Positions 11,645 through 23,263 of a DNA stretch of 64,000 bases are shown here, piece after piece; positions within the stretch are counted from its first letter, which is position 1; the number at the start of each line of letters is the position of its first letter. The stretch covers positions 62,001 through 126,000 of the forward strand of contig NJFT01000007.1 of assembly GCA_002221725.1 (NCBI GenBank). Direction: 5' to 3'. The notes under the pieces were generated by a model. It had not been told where the DNA came from. It was given only the letters and a program-made list of their open reading frames with translations, and did no database searches. Made by a program: the position numbers and the translations under genes. Source of the stretch: Scedosporium boydii. Its lineage: Eukaryota > Ascomycota > Sordariomycetes > Microascales > Microascaceae.

Positions 11645-14600
11645 ATGTCGACGACCTCAAGCCAGGCCTCGAGCCTGGTTGCCAGCAGCCTCACCTCCCA
11701 AATTACCTCGAGCGTTACGGAGGTAGCTTCGTCTATCATCTCCTCTACTGCCACTGCAGCACAAACTACCTCGGCTCAGACCTCTGAGGCTGCCGAAGGC
11801 AACATGGGAAGCGCTCAGGGGTTCCAAGGAATTAGCTTGAAATCGTTCTTGGGCGCCTTGGTAGTCGCGTTGATCATCTTTGCTGTTCAGATCGCTATCT
11901 TCTTGCTGCTGAGGAACAAGCTCGCCCGAATCTTGTAAGTCTCACGCGCACGCCCCCCACTCATTTCCCTCCCTATCATCGCCGGCGACTAACATGTGCG
12001 TGCTTCTGATATCCAGCAAACCCAAGACATACCTCGTTCCCGAACGCGAAAGGACCGAACCCCCGCCTGCCTCGGCCTTGGGCATGATAAAGGCTTTGAT
12101 GAAGTTTAATGACCGAGAAGTCATCGAAAAATGCGGACTCGACGCCTACTTCTTCCTACGATACCTCAAAACCCTACTCATCATCTTCATCCCCATCGCC
12201 ACCGTCGTCCTACCCATATTGATCCCTCTCAACTACATAGGTGGTCAAGGCCAGAACGTTATTACCGATACGGATGATGATGCAAAGAACCCGAATGCCA
12301 TCACTGGTCTTGATACGCTGGCGTGGGGCAACATTACTGCCGAAAATACCGGCCGTTATTGGGCTCATCTAGTTTTGGCACTTTGTGTAATTGGATGGGT
12401 GTGCACTGTTTTCTTCTTCGAGCTTCGGGTATATATCAAGGTCCGCCAGGATTATCTCACGAGCGCAGAGCATCGTTTAAGAGCCTCGGCAACCACTGTT
12501 TTAGTCAACTCTATTCCCTCGAAATGGCTGAGCGAAGAAGCTCTGAGGGGTCTGTTCGATGTCTTTCCTGGTGGTATCAGGAACATCTGGCTCAACCGAG
12601 ACCTGCAGGTCTTACTTGACAAGGTCCATGAGCGAGATGACATCCACAAGCAACTCGAGGCAGCAGAAACCGAGTTGATTAAAGCTGCCAAGAAAAAGCA
12701 GCTGAAACGAAGAGAGAAGGAAGAGAAACAGAAGAGACGCGAAATGCATACAAAACAGCCAACCAAACAAGAACGCGAACAAAGGCAAAAGGAGGAGGAT
12801 GCAGAGGCAATGCGTATGGCTGCTGCAGGCGGCGGCATGAGTTCTGGCCAGAGTGAGGACGTTCCTCAGGATATTTCCGATGTTATTAGCGAGGACCAGT
12901 CCCAGTCCTATTTACAGGAACCCCGCCCAGGTTCTTCGAAAGGCCTGAAGCTTGTAGGAACCGGACTTGCCAAGGTAGGCCAAGGCCTCATTGGAGGAGT
13001 CGGAAAGGCAGGGAAAGGTTTCAAGACCTTTGGTCAAGATGTCGAGGGGACTCTAGAAACAACGAACGGGTTCGCCCCAATTACCTCGACGGATGGTGCC
13101 GACTCGTCAAAGCCACCCACTCGAGGCTCTGATCACCGCAGGGTCCAGATTTCCGGCGATGGTTCCCATGACTCCCCAAGCGCGACACCTCCCAACCAGG
13201 GTCACTACCGCGGGGCTTCCCAGGACAGCATGCTCTCAAAGTCGCGACCTTCCCTTTCTCCACGGCAACCACCTGTCTTCGAGAACACCGTCCGCAAGGC
13301 GAACAACTTGGATGACATGTATCTTAAAGACGAAGTCAGGTTCTGGCAATTCTGGAAGCCTCCTGCTGGTGGATATGCTTCTCCCGTCCCGCAGGGTGCC
13401 GAGGACGACGACGAATTCCCCTTTAGTAAGACGAACATGAGTCGCTGGCAGAAGATTAAGATGGCGTTACCCTTCATGCACGCCGACATCCAAGGCGAGC
13501 AGCACGAGTACCCCGAGTATTTCAATGAAGATGCCGACAAAGAGGGTAGTGATGAGGAACGGCGACCCGAAGAGTGGGAAAAGTGGGTGAAAAGGAAGAA
13601 TCGACCAACACATCGATTGGCTAGGTTTTCTTGGACCCCAGGCTGGCTTCCTGGCTTGCCTTTAATCAACCGAAAGGTAGACACAATCGATTGGTGCCGC
13701 AAGGAACTGGCGCGGCTCAACATGGAAATCGAAGAGGATCAGAAGCATCCTGAGCGATATCCTCTCATGAACTCTGCCTTTATCCAGTTCAACCATCAGG
13801 TTTCAGCTCACATGGCCTGCCAGAGCTTGATTCACCACATCCCGAGGCAGATGGCGCCCAGAGAAATTGAGATTTCGCCCAAGGACGTCATCTGGGACAA
13901 CATGGCAATCAACTGGTGGCAAGAGTGGGCTCGAGCTGCCATTGTAACCTTGATTGTGGTGGGAATGCTGCTTCTGTGGGCTATCCCTGTGGCTTTCACG
14001 GCGACGCTTGGTCAGCTCGACGGTCTAGTCAGGCGATTCGAGTGGCTCAGTTTCCTGGAGGAGGATCCCAAAGTCAAGCAGGTCGCACAGGTAGTTGTGG
14101 GTGTTTTGCCGGCCATCTTCCTGTCGCTACTCCTGGTTCTTGTGCCCATCATCCTAGGTTTTCTCGCCGAATTCAAGGGTGTCAAGACTGGATCTCAGAA
14201 GACCGAGTTCGTCCAGCTTTACTTCTTCGCCTTCTTATTCATCCAGGTCTTCCTCATTGTTTCTATCACTTCCTTCTTCGTCGCCAGTGTCGACCAACTC
14301 TTCTCAAACCTCGCATCGCTCTCCGACGTCAACGAGGTGCTCAACCTTTTGGCCGAGAATCTCCCCAAGGCCGCCAACTACTTCTTCAGTTACATGATTC
14401 TACAGGCATTGTCGACGAGTTCCGGTACGCTCCTTCAGATTGGTGCGCTGCTCACATGGTACATCTTAGCCAAGATCTTGGATAGCACGGCTCGTAACAA
14501 GTGGTCGCGCAACACCAAGCTCTCGGATATCAAATGGGGCTCGTTCTTCCCCGTGTATACGAACTTTGCTTGTATCGCCCTCATCTATTCCGTTGTGGCG

Positions 14601-15572
14601 CCGCTTATTTCCATCTTTGCCATCATCACTTTCAGCCTTTTGTGGATAGCGCAGAGGTACAGCATGCTCTACGTTACACGGTTCGAGCACGACACAGGCG
14701 GCGTACTCTACCCACGCGCCATCAACCAGACCTTCACAGGCCTGTACGTCATGGAACTTGCACTAGCAGGTCTTTTCTTTATTGTCAGAGACGCCAATGG
14801 AGATGCTTCCTGTACGACCCAGGGCATTATCATGCTCATTGCCCTCGGTTTCACAATCCTGTACCAGGTCCTCTTGAACATGTCGTTCGGCCCTCTCTTC
14901 CGATACCTACCAATCACCTTTGAGGATGAGGCATGCATCCGCGATGAAGTATTCAACCGAGATCAGGCCCGTCGCCTTGGACTGGAGGAGGACGACGACG
15001 ACCTGGACATGGACAATAGAGAGGAGCCAGGGCCAGGCCTTGGTCGCTTCTCTTCCCAAGACGACGACATCGAGCTCACGAAGCTGCAGAATCGCCGACA
15101 CGCCAACCAATCCTCCGCCCTCAGCGCTGTCAAGAAGATTGGCACCTGGGCTCACAAGGGCGACGCCAAAGCCCGACGCGCGCTCACCTTCAAAACCAAG
15201 CAGGAGCGCCGCAGCTCGAAGAGCGCAGCAGAGTACCGCCGGCTTCTCAAGGCAAAGGACCTCGAGAAGCAGAGGGCCATCGGCGAGGCGCTCTTCGGCG
15301 GGTACCACGACGAAATCGAGGATCTCACACCGGACGAGAGAGACGCGCTCGTGCGGTACGCGTTCCAGCATTCGGCCCTGCGAGCCCGTCGCCCGACTGT
15401 TTGGATTCCTAGGGACGATCTGGGCGTTAGCGACGACGAGATTCGCAGGACGAGAGAGCTGAGCGACTACATCTGGATCAGCAACGAAGGTACTGCTCTA
15501 GACAGCAAGATCCGCGTGGTCTACGGTAGGGCACCGCCCGACTTCTCCGAAGTTGACCTGATCAACTTATAA
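11645..15572 (+). CDS. CSC1/OSCA/TMEM63-type calcium-permeable channel (RSN1 family)
   Basis: Large multi-pass membrane protein of the DUF221/RSN1 family, whose members are osmosensitive or mechanosensitive cation channels. Exons 11645-11934 and 12017-15572; intron 82 nt (GTAAGT..CAG); 1281 aa. A Ser/Thr-rich N-terminus precedes TM1 (about residues 72-92). Then come the RSN1_TM region (KPKTYLVPERER, DAYFFLRYLKTLL and two more helices), a cytosolic PHM7-type domain (HRLRASATTVLVNSIP), and from about residue 730 the multi-helix 7TM core. A C-terminal PHM7_ext domain ends IWISNEGTALDSKIRVVYGRAPPDF. Unusual: the cytosolic domain is split by a charged, low-complexity stretch (about residues 300-525) rich in Lys/Arg/Glu then Ser/Pro. 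The protein is therefore longer than yeast CSC1-type proteins, and this stretch may be regulatory. Confidence 0.9.
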
Positions 15573-15885
15573 GGGGTGGGGAATAGTTACATTTGGAAAG
15601 CTTAAAGGGACATTAACGACTCTGACGACTTTTTTTTCTTTCCTGCGAATATGATTCAGAGAAGGGGCTTATTTTTGATTTGGACATTCTAGCATATTTC
15701 TATACCCCCATATTTGGATGTTTTGATATGGAGTCCGTTGTTTGTTCTTGGCGTTGTTTTGCCTTTGTTCTTTGGAAGCATAGCATATAGATCCTACTAG
15801 ATCTCCTTCAATTTCACAGCAATCATGACATGGGCATTTTCCCTCTTCATATGTGATGACCTGGCTGTTGCGGTAGTTACAAGCT
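15573..15885. other. Convergent 3' intergenic gap
   Basis: T-rich 3' flank of the channel gene meeting the 3' end of the DUF427 gene. No gene seen. Confidence 0.5.
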
Positions 15886-16368
15886 TCACTCAGTGGTGAT
15901 TGTGACCTTGTTCTTGTCTATCCAGAATGGTTGTGAGTTTGGACCATCTCTAAAGGTTGTTTCAAGGAAAGATCCCAACTCCACTTACAAAAAGCGACAT
16001 GGTCCTTGATCTCCTTGGCCGCATCCTTGGGGTTAGGATAGTACCATGCAACATTATTCAGGACAGTATCTATGTTTTTTTTTTTCTCTCTCGTCAGTTT
16101 ACCCATGTTCTCAATATACATATGTGTATGTATACCGATATATACGCTTCGTATGCCAAAGACGGGAGGCAAACTCACCCCCATCCTTGACGGTATAATA
16201 GCTCGCCTCGCCCTTCCAACTACAAATCGTCTTCAAGTCAGTAGGCTCGAAGAGCTCCGTCTTAATGCTCTCGGGAGGGAAGTAGACATTCCCTTCGACT
16301 TCGTGCCAGGAAGTTGTTTCGGCGAGGGTTGTGTTGCCGAGGGTGGCTGTCGCGAGGCCGGTCTTCAT
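15886..16368 (-). CDS. DUF427 domain protein
   Basis: Small soluble protein of 100 aa made almost entirely of one DUF427 (PF04248) domain, a beta-rich fold of unknown biochemical role. Exons on the minus strand: 16368-16179, 16069-15989 and 15917-15886. Both introns have consensus donors (GTGAGT, GTAAGT). The first, 109 nt, contains an A-rich run, read as poly-T on the plus strand at about 16075-16086. Spliced landmarks: W..VEGNVYFPPESI, TICSWKGEASYYTV, NVAWYYPNPKDAAKEIKDHVAFY and KNKVTI, matching the family order (CPWKG-like motif, AWxYPxP, HVAFY). Length equals the family norm. The last exon encodes only the final ten residues, so it is easily missed by automatic annotation. Confidence 0.88.
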
Positions 16369-16727
16369 AATGGATGTATGGAGTATTTTTCTAACTTCAA
16401 CTTGAGGTTGGTGAAGTTCTTCTATCTATTGATTTTCCCGGTCTTCGGGAGAAGCGGGGAGATATATGGGATTTGGGCTGAGGGGAGATGTTAAAGCGTG
16501 TGGTAGATCTGACATGAAAGGCGGCATTATTAATGCAATAGAACATAGTGACTGACAAATATCAGTGATTGATTGGCAACGAAGCAATTGGACGGAAGCA
16601 GATCCGAGATCATCCTCTAGCGAGATCTCCAAGTCTATGTAGCCCAAACTTTTTGGCAAAGATCCTCGACTAAAACTACACAGATGAATGAGAGCGCACT
16701 TTGCGCATTCCCACCCATATCCTCCGC
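16369..16727. other. Intergenic between the DUF427 gene and HGH1
   Basis: Contains the DUF427 promoter and the HGH1 3' flank. No gene seen. Confidence 0.5.
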
Positions 16728-18114
16728 CTAGACTTCCACGATGGCATTTTCCTCGTCCTCCTCAGTCTCCTCAGCAGTCGGCGCCTCATCCCTCATCAGC
16801 ACATTCACCAGCCTCTCACATGCCTCCTTCACGCCCTCGTGCTCCACATGAAGATGAGTCTCCCTGATGAGCGGATAGACCTTGACCTGGCGCATGAGAT
16901 CTCTCCCGGGTCTCGTCGTGGTTAAAATAGTCAACGTCTCGATGTGGGTAAGAATAATTTCGGGATCCGAGTCTCTCTCCTTGTCAGGTGGGAGGAGTTG
17001 CAAATCCGGCAGCATGTCCATCATGTCATCCTCATCGTACTCCTCGTTCCCGGCAATGGGCAGGAGTAGATACGGCAAGATATTCACGTCATCCTCAGAG
17101 AGGAAAGACGGATGAGACGAGACCTCGAAGGCGGCGTTCTTGATAGTACTCGCAACGCCCTTCCTCCTTGTATGCGACTTATGCTCGGTAAATACCTTAA
17201 TCTTGGTCAGAGGGATCTCCTTGTCATAATCCTGACGCGCGATGAAGTGCTCCTGCACGTCGGTATGCTTGGCGAGGTCGGCGAAGAAGTAGGCGAGGTA
17301 GTCGAAGTTAGCGTCCTTGTTATAGGAGCGGTCGAAGCCCTTAACGAAGAGGTCGAGGAGCTGGTTTATCACGAGGTCGTCTGAGTTGAGGGCCTCGGGG
17401 GCTTTTTGTTGTTTTTTGAGAAGGATGTCTTTTATGCTCTCCCATTTGCTGAGGTTGGCTAGGAGCATGGCCATGAGGTCTGCATTTGCCTCTGATGCGT
17501 CCTTAAAGAAGGGGTAAAACAAGGCTGTTTAGTAGAGAGTTTTGATAGATGTCTGTTCCGGGGATGCTCTCAAAACGCAGTACATACCACTATCTTACTT
17601 AGGATGAGCGATAGGAACTGTTCATTTGTAGCTACGCTTTCGAGGACATCCCGATCGCCCGTGAGATTGACTAATATCGTCAACGCGCTTTTGGCGATTC
17701 TCTATCGCAACATGTCAGTGAGCGTTCAACAGTCCCACACTTCTCCATGCAGTAAAGGAATAGACACGAGATGTAAGGTATATGTAAAGAAAAAAAAAGA
17801 AACTTACAGGATGATCTCGTACGAGCACCATCAAGTTCCTGATATGCCTGAGGTCATCAGCCTTGAAGATCTCAGGATTTGACAGAGAGTAAGGAACAGC
17901 GCCTTCGATAGCCCCAAGGCGAACCTGAGGATTCGGATGCGCAATGAAATCTACGAGCTAGCGTATGGAAATATATATATATCAGCTCAAGAACTCTTGA
18001 CTCTTAAAACTCAGATGGGGTAAATGTGAGGGCTGAAGCTGTCCACGATGAGACACAGCTAAGTATAAGTGACCGCTGGGGAGTACTTACCTCTTGGAGC
18101 TCCTTACTCGCCAT
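16728..18114 (-). CDS. HGH1: HGH1-family protein (translation elongation factor 2 folding factor)
   Basis: Armadillo-like protein of the Hgh1/BRP16 family (DUF383 then DUF384). Yeast Hgh1 is a chaperone adaptor that helps fold eEF2. Minus-strand exons: 18114-18091, 17957-17808, 17701-17588 and 17501-16728, giving 353 aa. Exon 1 encodes just MASKELQE. Landmarks: LVDFIAHPNPQVRLGA, IAKSALTILVNLTGDRDVLE, SEANADLMAMLLANLSKWE, then the C-terminal MRQVKVYPLIRETHLHVEHEGVKEACERLVNVLMRDE, the most conserved family block. An acidic tail follows. For intron 3 I chose the acceptor CTTTAAG|GAC because it follows a CTACTAAAC branch site and a pyrimidine tract and keeps frame; the nearer CAG breaks frame. 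It shares a 638-bp upstream region with ENP1. Confidence 0.88.
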
Positions 18115-18752
18115 TTTGCCGGGAGGAAATGTGACTGAGATAGATTTAAAATATTCCAGAAATTTTAGAGTAAAAGAGAATCAAAGTCGAGATGAGAATG
18201 GTGGGTAGGTCTGAGGCTGTAATTATATGAGGATTGAAATATTGTTGGTGACGATGATGCTCTTTGATCACGATGGCGATGGCGATGGCGATGGCGATGG
18301 CGATGCGATGCGATGGCGGGGCACTTTCTAGAATCTTGCAGTTTGACACGAAAAAGATACTTGGGTACTTTCGATTGCCCCTCGCCCCTCCAAAAAATTT
18401 CCATTTTCTGCCAGGCGGTGAGGACCAGACCCATGATCGAAGTACTTTGTACCTTGAACACCACCAAATGCGACTGCGGGGAAAATCAATTAACACACCA
18501 AAGGGTCTGGCAGAATCAAAGGACGAAGAAAAAGAAAAAAAAAAAAAATTCAAGGCGGAAGAAACCGTCGAGACCGCCCAAAATTAGCCTTCCATCTGGC
18601 ACATGCTCTCACCGCCGTAATTGTTCCTCTTTCTCCAGCTCTCCCTTACTTTTTGTGACTGTTTGCCATATTCCAGTCGTACTCTCGTCGAGGGTTATAG
18701 AAGAATTACTTCCCATCGTCGACATTTCGCAGTCTGCGCACACAATCGCACA
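18115..18752. promoter_or_regulatory. Bidirectional promoter region HGH1/ENP1
   Basis: 638 bp between divergent start codons. Contains a GATGGC-type hexamer microsatellite at about 18270-18315 (see the separate entry), an A-rich run at 18529-18547 and pyrimidine-rich sequence before ENP1. Promoter function is inferred from position. Confidence 0.5.
18270..18315. repeat. (GATGGC)n microsatellite
   Basis: Five or more tandem GATGGC units followed by two GATGC variants and another GATGGC, in the shared HGH1/ENP1 upstream region. Confidence 0.9.
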
Positions 18753-20303
18753 ATGCCCAAGGCGGCGACGCTAACAACCGCCCACAAGAGGCGGCACAAC
18801 CCCCTCGAAGATGATCTCCTAGCCACGGGTCCCCTCCGAGCCAAGGCGCCAAAGAGGAGAGCCAAAGATACCAAAGAAGATGACGGCGACCACTTCGTCG
18901 ACTCGAAGGCCTCGCGAAACATTCTCAAGATCAGCCAAGCCCTCGCCCGAGAGGCCGAGGACGAGCGTCGCCAGCCCCAAGCTCCCGCACCTCAGAACAA
19001 TCTATTCGCCTTCGATGAGAGGATAGACGCCAGTACCGCTGCGGATAACCAATTCTATGATGACGACGAAGTGTGGGGCGACGAGGACGAAGAAGTCGAG
19101 GAAATCGAGGTCGACCCCGACGATCTAGAGACTTTCAGGAAATTTCTACCCGAGGATGACGATCCTCTACTGAAGCACGGATGGGATCGCAGGCCACCCG
19201 AAGGCGCCGCCGAAGAGAACGAAGAGCCCACGAACCTCGCTGATCTGATCCTAGAAAAAATCTACGCTCACGAAGCCGCCGAGGCGCGTGCCGAGGCCGG
19301 CATCGACGAGGACTTCGAGATCCCCGAAAAAGTCGTCGACGTCTACACCAAGGTCGGGCTTATCCTATCCCGTCACAGGTCCGGCCCCATCCCTAAGCCG
19401 ATGAAAATTCTCCCCACCGTGCCCCATTGGGAGGAGATTCTGCAAATAACGAAGCCCGAGGCGTGGAGTGCGAACGCGGTCGATGCCGTGACTCGAGTTT
19501 TCGTGGCGAGCAAGCCTGCCGTCGTGCAGCGGTTCCTGGAGATGGTGCTGCTTGATAGGGTGAAGGACGATATCTACGAGTACAAGAAGCTGAACCCACA
19601 TCTGTTCAAGGCTCTGGAGAGGGCGCTTTTTAAGCCGTCGGCCTGGTTCAAGGGCTTCCTGTTCCCTCTGGTTGGCGGTGGAACATGCACCCTTCGCGAG
19701 GCTACGATCATCTCTGGGGTTTTGAGGAGGCACCATGTCCCTGTCCTACACTCTGCTGCAGCGATTAAGGGTCTTTGCGATATTGCTGCCCAAGAGGCGT
19801 CGCAGGGCACCGAGGGCGGTGGTGCCACGAACATCCTCATCCATACCCTCCTCCAGAAGGGATATGCCCTGCCATACCAGGTTATTGATGCTCTCGTCTT
19901 CCGTAAGTTCTAATTTCCCTTTTCTGTTTTGCCTCGGGGTAGGATATTGCCAGTGATGTAGTTACTAACCAAGTCCGGAACCCTAGACTTCCTTCGATTC
20001 CGCAGTGTAGACCCCGCCTCCGTTCAAGAGAGTGACCTAGCTAGCCTCATGGGCGAGGAGGCGCCCCCAAGGAGAAAGCTACCCGTCATCTGGCACCAGT
20101 GCTTCCTCGAGTTCGCCCAAAAGTACAGAAACGACATCACGGAGGATCAACGAGAGGCCCTTCTCGATCTGCTCCTCACCCACGGTCATTCGGCCATCGG
20201 CCCAGAGATTCGCAAGGAACTGCTCGCGGGCAGAGGACGGGGAGTTCCTATTCCTCAGGACCACGCCCCGTTTGATGGGGATGACACGATGGCCATTGAT
20301 TGA
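18753..20303 (+). CDS. ENP1: Bystin / ENP1, 40S ribosomal subunit biogenesis factor
   Basis: Nucleolar factor needed for 18S rRNA processing and 40S pre-ribosome assembly and export. Exons 18753-19902 and 19987-20303; intron 84 nt (GTAAGT..CCTAG); 488 aa. The N-terminal half is charged and acidic (DDDEVWGDEDEEVEEIEVD). The bystin domain follows: LILEKI..HEA, PEKVVDVYTKVGLILSRHRSGPIPKPMKILP, W..ILQITKPEAWSANAV, FKGFLFPL, CTLREATIISGVL, HVPVLHSAAAI and GYALPYQVIDALVF, with the intron joining ALVF to HFLRFRSV. The second exon gives LPVIWHQCFLEFAQKYRNDITEDQREALLDLL. The start was set at MPKAATLTTAHKRRHNPLEDD, the canonical N-terminus; upstream in-frame sequence looks non-coding. Confidence 0.93.
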
Positions 20304-20867
20304 AGATGGGGTGGTGAACTTTGCAGGACCTTTTTTTTGCTTTTTCTTTAGAGTAACGATGCCTAATCGGCGACTGGAATTGGACAAAGGTCGTTAGTGT
20401 CATATCTTGAGAGTTTGATAACTCTCTCTTCATGTACAGTGAAGTATGACGGGGACCTGAGCCAACTCCGTTCCGACGTCGGCTGGCTGGGAAACAGCTA
20501 TGCGAAACGAATGATTGACGGCTATATGTAGACAGGACAAGGCTACCAAATCTATATCGGCGGGGCTGGGTGAAAACGAAAGAGGACATCAACGGGGCGG
20601 AAGGTACGACTGGGTGTGATGCTCGCTAGAAGGATAAGCCTCATCCGGCACTCAAACACAGGCCTCCTAATACATTTCCTTCGTGATGAACAGAATTTGA
20701 CCCTTTCCATCCTATAATTAAACCCACTTCTTACGGATTGGCAAGCTCGACCTAAAAGTATTATCCTGCATTATAAACTCCCTTCGTTTACTTCCCTACC
20801 CCGATATTATACTTTGCTCGCCTATTTCTCTTTCCCCCAACCTTGATACCTATGCCTTTTCAGTTCG
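20304..20867. other. Intergenic, ENP1 3' flank
   Basis: No gene seen. Contains the ENP1 3' UTR and the presumed promoter of the uncharacterised gene that follows. Confidence 0.5.
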
Positions 20868-22378
20868 ATGATGGATTCAAGAAATACTAGGACTGAGTGT
20901 CGGCAGCTCATGGACTATAGAGACAAGGAGGCTGGTTCCTGCACAAGCCTCCACCTCATAAACCAGAGAATATCGATCCCGCCAAGGACCTCAAGTCTCT
21001 GCGCTACGACGAGTGCTACTCCGGGTGCTCCTACGGGTGCTCCCACCAAAGAAGCATCCCCATTTGAATGGCACGGTTTTCACATGCATGTTACAAATAC
21101 CACACGGCAACTCCGAACAAGTTTCACAGATCATGAACACTTACCCTTCAGAGCTGTTCCGACACCTAGCAAATGGCCCAGCAGAGATATAGAGCCGCCT
21201 CTAGGCCCGGAGCTTTACACCGACGGCAGCCACTCCTTCGGACGAGTCAACTATTCCATAGCCCGCACATTCGGTACCGACCCCCCGCGTCCGCCGAAAA
21301 CTGGCTACGAGTGGGTTTGGTTCCCAGAAGGCTACTGGGCTGAGAGAAGAGCCCCAGATCGAGTCCAAAAGCGACCTACGTTTTGGAAGTAGAGCTCAAG
21401 ACGCAGGGCGGCGCAGTCCAAGGACTCTCTACCAGAAGATAAAGCCAATCGGGACGCAGCATCTTCAAAGGGGTACGAGGGCGAAAAGCTTTCTCGAAGG
21501 AGCACGTACCTTTCGGAGGAAGCACATGTGGCGTCCCTACAGGGGAACCTATCGACTGAGGATGGAGAGACGGCTTCGAGATATTATGAAGAAAAGGAGA
21601 GCAGGGAGATTATTCCTCCTCCACCTCCTTCTCTTATGCGAGCGTCAGAGGTTTCGCACCCCGGGCCGGAGAAGACCGTTTGCACCTTTGATCAAATAAC
21701 CGACGAAAAAGAACTTGGTGGAGGTAATGGTGAAGTAAGACGACGGATGCTCTGGGGGGCAAACTCTGCAGGAAAAGGACCTCGAAATGGTGGTCCAAAA
21801 AGAAACTTCTTTTGCAGAAAAGTGGCCATGAAGGGTAATTTCAAAGGAATTTGGTCGAAGTGCTTCCGAAGCAAAACTTCACCTCCGACGGCGGTTCCTC
21901 GCATTGGGATACGGGATCGTGAGTTTCTCCCACCTAGCGCTGTTACACGATTTGAGATCGCTAAACTGGGTGATCTGGAAGAAGAAAGGGAAAATAACTT
22001 TCCTGGAGGGGTACGTCTTTGAAAAACTTAGAAAAATGTGCGAAGAGCTTCCATTACGAGCTAGCATTGACCTTCGCATAGGAAGCTATTCGCATCAGGA
22101 CCCCTCCTCTCCTCGAAGAATCCGGCGTCGAGAGCACCAACCCAAACTCCGTCGCGATAACTCCGCCTGGCGATGTCCACAGTGATGACTGCCTCTGCCA
22201 CAGAAACTGGACGCCGGGTTCTCGAGCACTATCCGGAGGGTCTTGCCAGACTGTAATTAGGCCCACGTGGGCAGGCACCAGGCCCGTATCACTGGTGATA
22301 TTGCGGGCGATGTCTGAGCCAGCAAATGAAGTTTGGCATGCAAGGTCGGACAGAAATACGCCTGCACAATCAAGATAG
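20868..22378 (+). pseudogene. Uncharacterised gene interrupted by an in-frame TAG (pseudogene, readthrough or missed intron)
   Basis: A long frame starts at ATG 20868 and runs to 22010 with a single stop, TAG at 21390-21392. A 71-nt intron (22011-22081, GTACGT..CATAG) then joins it to an exon ending at TAG 22376-22378. Before the TAG there is coding-like sequence: SPFEWHGFHMHVTNTT, GPELYTDGSHSFGRVNYSIARTFG, and GYEWVWFPEGYWAERRAP. After it, the same frame continues for about 200 codons (SKDSLPEDKANRD, TASRYYEEKESREII, KGNFKGIWSKCFRSK), and the last exon reads EAIRIRTPPLLEESGVES. Continuity in one frame on both sides of the stop argues for a single gene. An alternative intron, 21389-21499 (GTAGAG..GAAG), would remove the stop in frame but has no clear branch site. 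I do not recognise the function. Confidence 0.55.
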
Positions 22379-23263
22379 CTATATTCTTCTGGCGGAAGAG
22401 AATGACTCAAGGCGGACTTGATTCTCAAAAGCTCGCTCAGGGAAACGGATTCGAGAATCATCAGGGAAGAAAAACTACTTCAATAAATAACAAATTAGGA
22501 AAAAGAAAGGACATTCCTGGTTTCACCCGATATTGAAAGCTTTGGACCAGCAGGCCCGTATACGGAGTATAGATTCATGCTAAACTTCATGAGACCTAAT
22601 TGGGGCCGGTGAGGGTGGAAGAGGCAATATGGAAGGGGAGCTAGCTTGATCCTATCGATAGCTCCATTATTGCCCATTGTGGGCTGTTCCCCTGCAGCGA
22701 CCCTAGACCTTGCAGGATTATTGAATATTGGAACGTGCTGGGGAAAGCTCATCAGCAATTGAGGTCGCCTCAGCTCCTTCAGCGCCTCACGTGGTGTGCT
22801 ACCTCCTTTGTGCTTGGTCGGACAGACCGAGAGACAGACCAGAGACAGGACGGACGGCAGCCGTTCAATGATGATTCGGTGCCGCCAAGCTCCGCCTCTT
22901 CTCATGCTTCTTCCCCCCCATTGGGGGCTGGATCCAATCGTCTTAAAAACATCTCCCAACGTTCAAGCTTGAGTTCCGGATGTCGATTCCTAACCGTATT
23001 TTGGAGGATCTATTTGTCCCATTGAATTGTGAATGAAATTGCCGGTGGCATGTCGACTAACTTTGTCCTAACTTTCGCGACTGGAGCTAAGCTGCAGCTG
23101 AGCTTTCCGCATTGAGTTGCGATTGCTTCGTCTCTTTGCGACTCGCCACCAACAGTCCCTACCGATCGTGCGCACTCCCCATCTCGCTGACCGATTGTCG
23201 CGAGAGTATAAACGATTTTCTGCAACATAAATCTCTAGAAGACGACGATTGCAGAAGTAAAAA
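22379..23263. other. Intergenic upstream of ribokinase
   Basis: No gene seen. One TACGGAGTA motif at 22561-22569. Confidence 0.5.

Noticed and set aside
13205..15462. Several 140-190 codon frames overlapping the CSC1-type channel gene
   Set aside because: They are out-of-frame readings of a gene with clear membrane topology in its main frame.
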